A stretch of 37,431 bases of DNA from contig QXPY01000020.1 of the NCBI GenBank assembly GCA_003583745.1, positions 1 through 37,431 of the forward strand, in the 5' to 3' direction. The notes under the pieces were generated by a model. That model saw only the letters and a program-made list of their open reading frames with translations, ran no database searches and had not been told where the DNA came from. This document shows, one piece after another, positions 14,883 to 21,984 of the stretch. Source of the DNA: Rhodocyclales bacterium GT-UBC (lineage in GTDB: Bacteria; Pseudomonadota; Gammaproteobacteria; Burkholderiales; Rhodocyclaceae). Positions within the stretch are counted from its first letter, which is position 1. The number at the start of each line of letters is the position of its first letter. A program made the translations under genes and the position numbers.

Positions 14883-14894
14883 ATGAAATTTCAT
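14883..14894. promoter_or_regulatory. candidate LysR operator
   Basis: ATGAAATTTCAT is a perfect 12-bp palindrome 14 bp before the LysR start and 96 bp before the divergent gene. This is the usual position of an autoregulatory LysR site. A related ATTTCA...TGAAAT dyad lies at the second LysR gene (16580-16608). Confidence 0.5.
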
Positions 14895-14989
14895 GAATGT
14901 TTTTCCAATGTAACGGATTGTTGCCAAACAAATTGGTAATTAAAGTGGCAGCGGTCTATTGCTGCACAGCAACATCGAAAGGAAAGATC

Positions 14990-15208
14990 ATGGAAAGAAT
15001 CGACATCCAGGCTATCGAACGTCAGGCCCGCGCCATGCGCTCTGCCGAAATCCAGCGCCTGCAAGGCTTGTTCGCCGAGCGCGCCAGCCTGTACGCCGTC
15101 CTGATGGGGCACAGCCTGCTGAACGGCCTGGTCGCCGTCGGCGAACTGATCCGCCCGCTGCTCACCTGGAACCCGCAGGACAAACGCAAGCACAGCAGCG
15201 CCTGCTAA
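14990..15208 (+). CDS. small hypothetical protein divergent from LysR
   Basis: A short protein of 72 residues with no signal peptide. The helix-rich sequence includes RAMRSAEIQRLQGLFAERAS and a moderately hydrophobic HSLLNGLVAVGELIRPLLTWN segment that may be membrane-associated. I recognise no named family with confidence. Arg-rich amphipathic helices of this size are seen in DUF1127-type proteins, but the match is loose. I use ATG 14990 with AAGGA (14979-14983), which is better placed than the upstream in-frame ATG at 14897. Divergence from the LysR gene suggests it is that regulator's target. Confidence 0.6.
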   Translation: MERIDIQAIERQARAMRSAEIQRLQGLFAERASLYAVLMGHSLLNGLVAVGELIRPLLTWNPQDKRKHSSAC

Positions 15209-15214
15209 GCAGGA

Positions 15215-15230
15215 TCCGCCCACCGGCGGA
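15215..15230. terminator. short hairpin between convergent genes
   Basis: TCCGCC (15215-15220) pairs with GGCGGA (15225-15230) around CACC, located 7 bp after the small gene's stop and 21 bp from the end of the convergent DUF302 gene. No U tract follows, so termination is only suggested by position. Confidence 0.4.
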
Positions 15231-15250
15231 GCAAGTATCCGAGGCGCGGC

Positions 15251-15634
15251 CTAGCGCGTCTCGTCGACGATCTGGATCAGCTTCTCTTCGATTTCCCGCG
15301 CCAGCCTGGCTAGATCAGCCTGTAGCGACAGGCCACCCAGCAGGGATTCCGGGCGCAGGATGGCAAGCTTGGTCGCACCGTTCTCGGTAAATACCGAGAT
15401 TCGCCAGGGCATGCTCAAAGAGAGGCGCAGATCGATGCCGAGCAGCCGCTCGGTAAAGCGGTAATTGCAGACGTCGAACACCTTGCATTCGTCGTCGAAG
15501 CCGATATCGCGCGCCCGCAGGGTTTCGCCCAGGTCGTGGGCGGCAAGAACAACAAAGCCCAGGCGCTGGATCACCGGCTCCAGATCAAACGTCGCTTCAT
15601 AGAACGACTTGTCGCTTTCAACACAGTAAAACAC
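15251..15634 (-). CDS. DUF302 domain protein
   Basis: A single DUF302 domain of 127 residues. Its pattern includes VVLAAHDLGETLRARDIGFD, then CKVFDVCNYRFTERLLGID, MPWRISVFTENGATKLAI and LREIEEKL-type ending. The family is widespread and of unproven role; members are often found near redox or metal-stress genes. The start is GTG 15634 with AAGGAGA 5 nt upstream. It lies 29 bp behind the second LysR gene on the same strand and is probably co-transcribed with it. Confidence 0.85.
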   Translation of the reverse strand: MFYCVESDKSFYEATFDLEPVIQRLGFVVLAAHDLGETLRARDIGFDDECKVFDVCNYRFTERLLGIDLRLSLSMPWRISVFTENGATKLAILRPESLLGGLSLQADLARLAREIEEKLIQIVDETR

Positions 15635-15663
15635 GCATTCTCCTTGTTCGGGCCGGGGCCGGA

Positions 15664-16578
15664 TTATCCCCCGATATCGCCATCGCGCATCAGGGGCTGG
15701 GCCGCCGAAAACTCGATCAGGTAATCAACCAGCGCCCGAACCCGGGCCGGCAAGGCCCGCTGTTGCGGCCAGACGGCATAAACCGGACGCGCTTCGCCGC
15801 GCCAGTCCGGCAACGCATGCCGCAGACGACCATCGCTCAGCGCGGCGAGCGCCGCCGGCAGGGGGCAATACAGGATACCCAGCCCAGCAATGGCCAGATC
15901 GACTGCCAGTTGCATTTCATTGAGGCGCACTCGTGGCGTGGCGGGAATCGGCGCCGACCAGCGCTCGCCGTTTTGGCGCTTGACCAACGCCCATTGGGGC
16001 AGCGATTCGGCCAGCAACAGCGCATGTTCGGCCAACTGGTCGGGATGTTGCGGCTGGCCATGGCGATCGAGATAGGCCGGTGCAGCAACCAGTACCACCC
16101 GCGTATCGCCGAGGCGACGCTGGTTGAACTGGACGTCGGTCAATTCGCCAACGCGCAGCGCCAGGTCGGCGCCGCGTTCAAGCAGATCCTCGACTTCGTT
16201 GGCCAGGCGCATTTCCAGTCGGATGTCCGGATAGCGCGCCAGAAAACCGGCCCAGGCATCGCGATACAGAGCATTGGCCAAGGTCACCGGGGCAAGCAGC
16301 CGGATGCTGCCGCTGACCTGGTTGAGCGCCACATCCAGCGCCTGTGTCGCTTGCTGCAACGAGGCCAGCAAGGGCCGACAGCGCTCGTAATACTGCCAGC
16401 CCTCGCTGGTCGGCAGCAGGCGACGGGCACTACGATGCAGCAGCTTGCAGCCGAGATCGGCCTCCAGCTTCTGCAAGCGCCGGGTCAGCGTCGCCGCCGG
16501 CACGCCAAGTTTCTGGCCGGCCGCACTCAGGCTGCCGCTTTCGACAATACGAACAAACAAGGCCAGGTCATCCAGCAT
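15664..16578 (-). CDS. LysR family transcriptional regulator
   Basis: This regulator has 304 residues. The helix-turn-helix is at 1-60 (LALFVRIVESGSLSAAGQKL, VPAATLTRRLQKLEADLG), and the effector domain is at about 88-290. It is of the same broad subfamily as the LysR at 13952. It is divergent from the DUF2798/AhpD-like pair with 98 bp between starts, and followed by DUF302 on its own strand. Targets are probably these neighbours. LysR genes of this type next to DUF2798 often respond to redox or electrophile stress, which I infer only from context. Confidence 0.92.
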   Translation of the reverse strand: MLDDLALFVRIVESGSLSAAGQKLGVPAATLTRRLQKLEADLGCKLLHRSARRLLPTSEGWQYYERCRPLLASLQQATQALDVALNQVSGSIRLLAPVTLANALYRDAWAGFLARYPDIRLEMRLANEVEDLLERGADLALRVGELTDVQFNQRRLGDTRVVLVAAPAYLDRHGQPQHPDQLAEHALLLAESLPQWALVKRQNGERWSAPIPATPRVRLNEMQLAVDLAIAGLGILYCPLPAALAALSDGRLRHALPDWRGEARPVYAVWPQQRALPARVRALVDYLIEFSAAQPLMRDGDIGG

Positions 16579-16579
16579 G

Positions 16580-16632
16580 ATTTCATTTATGGAATTTGAT
16601 TTTGAAATATTAGCTGTTTTTCCGGTTATAAA
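16580..16632 (+). promoter_or_regulatory. LysR dyad and candidate promoter of the DUF2798 operon
   Basis: ATTTCA (16580-16585) and TGAAAT (16603-16608) form an inverted repeat in the divergent region. TTGAAA (16602-16607) and TATAAA (16627-16632) could be -35 and -10 boxes, with a spacing of 19 nt that is longer than ideal. Overlap of dyad and -35 fits LysR control. Confidence 0.45.
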
Positions 16633-16676
16633 TAGCCTCTAGACTGCGACCTCCCCGATTCCGCTGGAGCTGTTGC

Positions 16677-16943
16677 ATGAATTCGAACTTCGCCTATCGC
16701 TTGGTTTTCGCCTTGCTGATGTCCTTGCTGATGACTGCCTTGATGAGCGGCTGGGTGACCTGGCTGAACATCGGCCTGGCTCCCGACTTTCTCACTCGCT
16801 GGGGCTATGCCTTCCGTAACGCCTGGCCGGCTGCTTTCCTGGTCGTGCTGTTTGCCGCACCGTGGGTGCAACGCCTGACTGCTCGCCTCGTGCAATGGCA
16901 ACCGACCGCCTTGCCGCGCGTCGCCGAAAGCGAGGAAAGCTGA
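16677..16943 (+). CDS. DUF2798 family small membrane protein
   Basis: This protein of 88 residues has two transmembrane helices: about 8-30 (LVFALLMSLLMTALMSGWVTW) and 45-65 (RNAWPAAFLVVLFAAPWVQRL), with the motif WGYAFRNAWPAAF between. This is the usual architecture of DUF2798, a family of unknown function. The stop codon overlaps the ATG of the next gene (TGATG), so the two are translationally coupled. Confidence 0.85.
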   Translation: MNSNFAYRLVFALLMSLLMTALMSGWVTWLNIGLAPDFLTRWGYAFRNAWPAAFLVVLFAAPWVQRLTARLVQWQPTALPRVAESEES

Positions 16944-17365
16944 TGCGCCTGCCCTACCCTGAACTCTCGTCCAAGGCCCTGGCCGGCCTGCGTCAGGCCC
17001 GCCAGGCGATCGCCGCCGGGCCCCTCGATGGCCGGCTGCTCGAACTGGTTTACCTGCGGGTTTCGCAGATCAACGGCTGTGCCTACTGCCTCGGCCTGCA
17101 TGCCGAATCGCTGCGCCAGCAAGGCGAAACGCAGGCTCGACTGGACGCCCTGGCCGGCTGGCAGGCCAGCGAACTGTTCTCGCCCGGCGAGCGGGCGGCG
17201 CTGCACTGGGCCGAGTCGCTGACCGGGATCACCCGCAGCCATGCCGCCGATGCCGACTACCAGCCGCTGAGCGCGCATTTCGACGACCGGGAAATATCCG
17301 ACCTGAGCATGGCCATTGCCTTGATGAACGCCTTGAACCGGATCGCCGTCGGCATGCGCCAATAA
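16943..17365 (+). CDS. carboxymuconolactone decarboxylase / AhpD-like protein
   Basis: A helical protein of 140 residues in the AhpD-like fold. Cys46 and Cys49 in NGCAYCLGLH with His53 form the redox CxxC-x3-H site seen in alkylhydroperoxidase AhpD and related proteins. FSPGERAALHWAESLTGI and the terminal MNALNRIAVG also match. It most likely reduces peroxides or acts on a small substrate with its thiols, in the cytoplasm. It is translationally coupled to DUF2798 and divergent from LysR, which suggests a stress-inducible operon. Confidence 0.88.
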   Translation: MRLPYPELSSKALAGLRQARQAIAAGPLDGRLLELVYLRVSQINGCAYCLGLHAESLRQQGETQARLDALAGWQASELFSPGERAALHWAESLTGITRSHAADADYQPLSAHFDDREISDLSMAIALMNALNRIAVGMRQ

Positions 17366-17402
17366 GCGGCAAACCGAGCAACGCCATAAAATAATATTAT
17401 TT

Positions 17403-17454
17403 TTGACAATTTTGTTGTTTATTGTAGAATCGGTCGAAATTTCCGTTTCGACCG
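17403..17454 (+). promoter_or_regulatory. sigma-70 promoter with hairpin or operator at the start site
   Basis: TTGACA (17403-17408) and TAGAAT (17425-17430) are separated by 16 bp. Immediately after, CGGTCGAAA (17431-17439) and TTTCGACCG (17446-17454) form a perfect 9-bp inverted repeat around TTTCCG. The transcription start should fall within it. It can be an operator over the start site or a hairpin at the very 5' end of the mRNA. Confidence 0.6.
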
Positions 17455-17541
17455 AACTTCGTTCCGGCAAGCGACCGGTTCGACTGAGTGTCCCAATCGG
17501 CGTGATGGAAATCATCCCGTTCGCCGCTCGAGGTCACCCGA

Positions 17542-18450
17542 ATGTCCAGCCCGCTCTCTCCCGACCTGCTACCGCACCTCGCCTCGCTCTGGACATCCAG
17601 CCCGCTGCTGGTTTCTCTCTTCGACCCGGGCGATACCCTGCGCTATGCCAACCCGGCCTTTCGCCAGGCCTACGGATTGAGCGCGGATGAAGAACCAAGC
17701 TGGCCGGAACTCATGCGCCGCAATTTCGCCAACCTGAGCCGGATGGTTGAACCTGGCGATGACGTCGAAACCTGGCTGACCTCGACAATCGCCCGGCGCG
17801 GTAAACTGCCTTATCGCCAAATCGAAGTCCACCTTGGCAGCGGGCGCTGGATCATGATGACCGAAACCATCGATGCAGCGCACTGGGCGCTCAATATCGG
17901 CGTCGATATCAGCGATCTCAAGATCGATCACCGCACCCTGCGCAGCGACCGCGACCGCGCCTTGCGCGCCTCGACCGTGGATACGCTGACCGGTCTGAGC
18001 AATCGGCGCCACATCGAAAGCGTCCTCGAAAACTACATCGCCAGGCCGCACCTGCTCGGTTGCTGCGTGGCCATGCTCGACATCGACCATTTCAAGCGTA
18101 TCAACGATACGCATGGCCATCCCTTCGGCGATCAGGTCCTGCGCAATTTCGCCAAGCTGCTGCAGTGCTTCCTGCGCCGCTCCGACGGGATAGGGCGATT
18201 CGGCGGCGAAGAGTTCATGCTCATCCTGCCTGGTAGCAACATCACCGAAGCCGCCATCCTGATCAATCGCCTGCTCGATGCGCTACGTCAGCAGCAGGGC
18301 ATCGCCGAGGTTGGCGACTTCACGTACACCTGCTCGGTCGGCCTCACCGAACTCGGACCGGACGATACGGCACAGAGCATCTACCAGCGCGCCGATGCCG
18401 CGCTCTACGCGGCCAAACAGGGCGGCCGCGACCGCATGGAAATCCTCTAG
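17542..18450 (+). CDS. diguanylate cyclase with N-terminal PAS domain
   Basis: A cytoplasmic signalling enzyme of 302 residues making cyclic di-GMP from two GTP. Residues 15-130 form a PAS-like sensor (PLLVSLFDPGDTLRYANPAF, ending HWALNIGVDISDLK). The GGDEF domain covers about 140-302, with DTLTGLSNRR, the metal Asp in MLDIDHFKRINDTHGH, and GGEEF at 221-225. R212-x-x-D215, five residues before it, is a proper inhibitory I-site, so product feedback is likely. No transmembrane helix is present. The mRNA leader is about 105 nt and contains a hairpin. Confidence 0.93.
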   Translation: MSSPLSPDLLPHLASLWTSSPLLVSLFDPGDTLRYANPAFRQAYGLSADEEPSWPELMRRNFANLSRMVEPGDDVETWLTSTIARRGKLPYRQIEVHLGSGRWIMMTETIDAAHWALNIGVDISDLKIDHRTLRSDRDRALRASTVDTLTGLSNRRHIESVLENYIARPHLLGCCVAMLDIDHFKRINDTHGHPFGDQVLRNFAKLLQCFLRRSDGIGRFGGEEFMLILPGSNITEAAILINRLLDALRQQQGIAEVGDFTYTCSVGLTELGPDDTAQSIYQRADAALYAAKQGGRDRMEIL

Positions 18451-18530
18451 GCAACCTGACGCCACGGCTGCCTGCAACGCGACGGACGATCATTCCTATA
18501 ATGGGCGGCACTGCCCAACCCGGTTCCGCC

Positions 18531-20000
18531 ATGCTCGCCCAACTCCATACCGAATCCCGCCTGCCCGATCCAGTGCGGCTTTCCGCCAGCCGCCACGCCC
18601 TGATCATCCTGCCGGCCGGCGAATGCCTGACCGACGGCTGCCCCGGCCGCGTCCTGCTTGAAGCGACGCTCGCCCGCCGTCGGCTGACTGCCGCCGACCT
18701 CGCCGACGACCCGGTCGCCGCCAATTCGGCCGAAGGCGGCCTGCGCGTCTGGCTAATGCTGGATGCCGAAAAAACGAGTTTCGAGAACCTGGTGCTGCTG
18801 CGCGACGGCTTCGCCCTGCTGCTCGATGAAGAACCGGACGAGATCGACGTGCTGTTCTGCGTACCGGCGTCCGAAGCCGGCTGGATGTCCGAACTGGCCG
18901 CCTACGTCGGACTGGCCAACGGCAGCCCGCTGCCGCATCGCAAACAGAAGGATGCGCCCCGCCCGCTCGCCACGCTGCGTTTGTGGGGACTCGCCACGCC
19001 GCCGGCCGAGGCCGGAGCGCTGGCGGCCGGCAACTGGCTGGCCCGCGAATTGACCGTGCTGCCGCCCAATGCGCTGACGCCAGCCGCCTACCGCGCACGG
19101 GTCGAACAACTGGCCGACCAACTCGGCTGGCAACGGGAAGTCTTCGATCTTGCCCGGCTGCGCGAAATGGGCGCCGGCGCCTTCGTCTCGGTGGCCCAGG
19201 GCAGCGAGGCGGGCGATGCGGCCATCGTCCGCGTTTCTTGGGTTCCCGACAACGCCCGCGGCCGGGTGGCGCTGGTCGGCAAGGGCATCTGCTTCGATAC
19301 CGGCGGTCACAACCTGAAATCGGCCGATTCGATGATCGGCATGCACGAGGACATGGCCGGCTCGGCGGCGGTGCTCGGCATGCTGCTCGCCGCCAGCAGC
19401 CTGGCCCTGCCGCTACGCATCGATGCCTGGCTGGCCCTGGCCAGCAACGACATTTCGCCCCGCGCCAGCCGTCAGGGCGATGTAGTGACGGCGCTCGACG
19501 GCACCACCATCGAGATCGTCCATACCGATGCCGAAGGCCGCATGGTGCTGGCCGACACGCTGGCCCTGGCCGGCCGCGACCAGCCCGAACTGATGGTCGA
19601 TTTCGGCACGCTCACCTACACCATGATCCAGGCGCTGGGTTGCCGCTATGCCGGCGTCTTCGCCAGCGACGACGACCTCGGGGCGCTGGCCGTGGCGGCC
19701 GGCAGCGCCAGCGGCGAGCGGGTCAGCCTGTTTCCGCTGCCGGCCGATTACGAATCCGACCTCGACAGCCAGGTGGCCGACATCTGTCAATGCACGCTGG
19801 ACGACGATGCGCCCGACCACATCCACGCCGCGCTCTTCCTCAAGCATTTTGTCGGCGAGCTGCCTTGGCTGCACGTCGATCTGTCCTCGGCCAGTTGCGA
19901 GGACGGGCTGGGCGGCATCGCCAGCGACCAGACCGGCTTTGGCGTGGCCTGGGGCATTCGCCTGCTGCAGGACTGGCTGGCCGCCCGGGCCGGGGACTGA
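18531..20000 (+). CDS. M17 leucyl aminopeptidase family protein
   Basis: A peptidase of 489 residues that removes N-terminal amino acids in the cytoplasm using two metals. The C-terminal catalytic half has GKGICFDTGGHNLKS, EDMAGSAAVLG and HTDAEGRMVLADTLAL. These supply the Lys, Asp and Asp/Glu ligands of the PepA active site. The usual NMPSGxAxxPGDV segment is replaced by NDISPRASRQGDVV, a variation seen in PepB-like and other M17 branches. The N-terminal half is divergent. I start at ATG 18531, because the extra ten residues upstream do not look conserved. Confidence 0.9.
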   Translation: MLAQLHTESRLPDPVRLSASRHALIILPAGECLTDGCPGRVLLEATLARRRLTAADLADDPVAANSAEGGLRVWLMLDAEKTSFENLVLLRDGFALLLDEEPDEIDVLFCVPASEAGWMSELAAYVGLANGSPLPHRKQKDAPRPLATLRLWGLATPPAEAGALAAGNWLARELTVLPPNALTPAAYRARVEQLADQLGWQREVFDLARLREMGAGAFVSVAQGSEAGDAAIVRVSWVPDNARGRVALVGKGICFDTGGHNLKSADSMIGMHEDMAGSAAVLGMLLAASSLALPLRIDAWLALASNDISPRASRQGDVVTALDGTTIEIVHTDAEGRMVLADTLALAGRDQPELMVDFGTLTYTMIQALGCRYAGVFASDDDLGALAVAAGSASGERVSLFPLPADYESDLDSQVADICQCTLDDDAPDHIHAALFLKHFVGELPWLHVDLSSASCEDGLGGIASDQTGFGVAWGIRLLQDWLAARAGD

Positions 20001-20022
20001 AGCGCCCCCGGCGACGGCGTAT

Positions 20023-20673
20023 TCAGCGCCGGGTATAGTCGGCCAGCGCGGCAACCGAAACGATCACCAGGCCATGCGTTTCGGCATAGTCGCGGACCTG
20101 CCGGCCACGCATCATCGTGCCATCCTCGTTCATCAATTCGCACAGGATGGCGGCCGGACGCAAGCCGGCCAGTTCGGCGATCAGCACCGAGCCTTCGGTA
20201 TGGCCACGCCTGCCATGCACCCGCTGGTCGTGCGCCCGCAACGGAAAGATATGACCGGGCCGGGCGAAATCCTCCGCCCTGGCCTGCTCGGCCGCCGCCA
20301 GCAACACAGTCACCGTGCGGTCAGCCGCGGATACGCCGGTGGTGACCCCGTGGCGGGCTTCCAGCGAAACGGTGAACGGTGTGCCGTGCTGGCTGGTGTT
20401 ATGGGCGACCATCGGTGGCAATTCGAGCCGGTCGGCAATCCGGTTGTCGAGGCAGAGGCAGACGATGCCGCTGCAATCGCGGATGAAGCGGGCCATCCAT
20501 GACACCGTAACGTGCTGCGCCGCCATCACCAGATCGGCTTCGTCCTCGCGGTCGTCGTCGTCGAGCATGATCACCGGCTGACCGGCACGAATCGCCGCAA
20601 TGGCCAGTTCGACCTGATTCGCGGCAGTGGGAGAAAACGACTCGGCTGAGTCGGCAAAACGGTTTGAGTACAT
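20023..20673 (-). CDS. ribB: 3,4-dihydroxy-2-butanone-4-phosphate synthase
   Basis: Single-domain RibB of 216 residues, converting ribulose 5-phosphate to dihydroxybutanone phosphate and formate in riboflavin synthesis. Visible motifs are LDDDDREDEADLVMAA (metal and substrate acidic loop), TPFTVSLEARHGVTTGVSAADR, RPGHIFPLRA, and ILCELMNEDGTM. It is not fused to GTP cyclohydrolase II, as in E. coli. The start at 20673 has AGGAG (20685-20681) inside a hairpin. An FMN riboswitch lies upstream, so expression falls when FMN is abundant. No other rib gene is in the window, which is usual for riboswitch-controlled stand-alone ribB. Confidence 0.96.
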   Translation of the reverse strand: MYSNRFADSAESFSPTAANQVELAIAAIRAGQPVIMLDDDDREDEADLVMAAQHVTVSWMARFIRDCSGIVCLCLDNRIADRLELPPMVAHNTSQHGTPFTVSLEARHGVTTGVSAADRTVTVLLAAAEQARAEDFARPGHIFPLRAHDQRVHGRRGHTEGSVLIAELAGLRPAAILCELMNEDGTMMRGRQVRDYAETHGLVIVSVAALADYTRR

Positions 20674-20712
20674 TGAAACGCTCCTGGATAAAAAGACAAA
20701 AGAGGCGTTTCA
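20674..20712 (-). promoter_or_regulatory. ribosome-binding-site sequestering hairpin of ribB
   Basis: On the minus strand TGAAACGC (20712-20705) pairs perfectly with GCGTTTCA (20681-20674). The 3' arm includes the last G of the AGGAG ribosome binding site and ends at the ATG. A bulged extension can cover more of the AGGAG. This is the expected translational part of an FMN riboswitch expression platform. Confidence 0.7.
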
Positions 20713-20721
20713 GGGATGCAG

Positions 20722-20753
20722 AAAAACCCACGGTCCCGGCTGGAGACAATGGG
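20722..20753 (-). terminator. intrinsic terminator candidate in the ribB leader
   Basis: On the minus strand CCCA-TT-GTCTC (20753-20743), loop CAGCC, GGGAC-CG-TGGG (20737-20727) fold into a stem with one internal loop, followed by TTTTT (20726-20722). It lies directly behind the riboswitch aptamer, as a transcriptional switch would require. Confidence 0.55.
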
Positions 20754-20760
20754 GTATCGC

Positions 20761-20919
20761 TGCCTTCTTTCATCCGGACTATGACCGTCGGCTTCGGCAT
20801 CTGACCGAATCTGCTGACCCGCAGGCTTCGAGAAGCTTGCGGCGCTCGCGGGCTCATGTGCATTCGCAGCACACCTACCGCCGGTGGGGAGTTCCACCCC
20901 GCCCTGAAGACCGGTGCAC
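20761..20919 (-). promoter_or_regulatory. FMN riboswitch (RFN element)
   Basis: The minus strand, from 20919 down, carries the conserved pieces in order: GGCGGGGTGGAACTCCCCAC, CGGCGGTAG, AGCCCGCGAGC, then GGTCAGATGCCGAAGCCGAC, GGTCATAGTCCGGATGAAAGA. This is the multi-branched RFN aptamer that binds flavin mononucleotide. It lies about 90 nt before the ribB start. Binding should repress ribB by termination and/or ribosome-site masking. The rest of the 20674-21057 gap has no gene. Confidence 0.95.
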
Positions 20920-21057
20920 GATACGCCGCCGACGGGCGCCGGTCGAGTCCGAATCGCCGGCCAATCGGATTCGCAACAAAATCATCGAGTGCTAATATTC
21001 TATCTTCATCGACCACGCGGCCGGCCAGCCCAGCCGCAAACCTGACGGAGTCGCACC

Positions 21058-21477
21058 GTGCAAAGACGTTACTGGGTCATTCTCATCCTGATCGGTCTGG
21101 TCGCCCTCGACTGGGCGATCCGCGCGCCGGATGGCCGTTCCCGCCAACTGACGGCGGCCATCGAAGCCCAGGCCGGCGAGGAACTGAAGCACTACCCGTA
21201 CAGTTTCAAGGTCCTCAGGGTAAATGGCGAAACGGCCTACCTGAGCACGCCGCGCAATGTCGAAGTCCCCGCTTTCAAGGCGCTGGCCGTGCTGTTTCCC
21301 GAAGTCGACACCAAGAATCCCAACAACCCGGCCTTCATCGCCATCGAGCAGCAACTCGGCCGGGTGCAGTCGGAGGCCCGCAGCATCGTCCTCGCCCAAC
21401 CCGGCATCAAGGACGTCGTCTGGGAACTCGACCGCGACTGGCTGACCCGCCACTTCGTCGAAGTCCCGGAGCGTTAA
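21058..21477 (+). CDS. hypothetical protein with N-terminal membrane anchor
   Basis: A protein of 139 residues. The N-terminus RRYWVILILIGLVALDWAI is a single hydrophobic segment, either an anchor or an uncleaved signal, so the rest is probably periplasmic. The remaining part (HYPYSFKVLRVNGETAYLST, NPAFIAIEQQLGRVQ) is a compact alpha/beta sequence without known motif. The GTG start at 21058 has GGAG 8 nt upstream. I do not recognise the family. It is divergent from the riboswitch-controlled ribB. Confidence 0.65.
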   Translation: MQRRYWVILILIGLVALDWAIRAPDGRSRQLTAAIEAQAGEELKHYPYSFKVLRVNGETAYLSTPRNVEVPAFKALAVLFPEVDTKNPNNPAFIAIEQQLGRVQSEARSIVLAQPGIKDVVWELDRDWLTRHFVEVPER

Positions 21478-21630
21478 AGGGTCCGGCTGTCGCCATCCGC
21501 TGGGTGGACAGGCGCAAGCCTCCTGGTAAAAAATCGGTCGGACGTGTCGAATGGCCTCGCCCTGGATCGTCATGCATACAGAAAGCGGGATATCCCCGCT
21601 TCGTCGACCGATCCAACCGGAGGTAACAGC

Positions 21631-21984
21631 ATGCACTACACGATTCTGATCCACGAAACTGCCGAAGGCTTTGCCGCACGCAGCGACAACCAGCAGCGGG
21701 ATGCCTACTGGGCCGGCACGATGGCTTACTTGCGGGCGCTGAAGGAAGCGCAGGTCTTCGTTGGCGGCGCCGGACTGCAAGGCCCCGAGACCTCGACCAC
21801 GATCCGTTTCGAGCAAGGCCGGCAGCTGATTCAGGATGGCCCCTTCGCCGAAACCAAGGAGCAGCTTGGCGGCTACTTCATCATCGATGTCGCCAATCTG
21901 GACGCGGCACTCGACTGGGCGGCCCGCTTCCCGCAACGGCCGGGCCTGGTGGTCGAAGTCCGCCCCAACCTGCCCAACGATTGA
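21631..21984 (+). CDS. YCII/DGPF-domain protein
   Basis: A small protein of 117 residues in the dimeric ferredoxin-like YCII fold. The sequence QLIQDGPFAETKEQLGGYFIID carries the DGPF motif that names this subgroup. ACCGGAGGT (21617-21625) is a strong ribosome binding site. Its stop overlaps the start of the sigma factor gene (TGATG). DGPF genes are the characteristic partners of ECF42-type sigma factors in many phyla, and a role as target or cofactor is assumed rather than shown. Confidence 0.9.
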   Translation: MHYTILIHETAEGFAARSDNQQRDAYWAGTMAYLRALKEAQVFVGGAGLQGPETSTTIRFEQGRQLIQDGPFAETKEQLGGYFIIDVANLDAALDWAARFPQRPGLVVEVRPNLPND

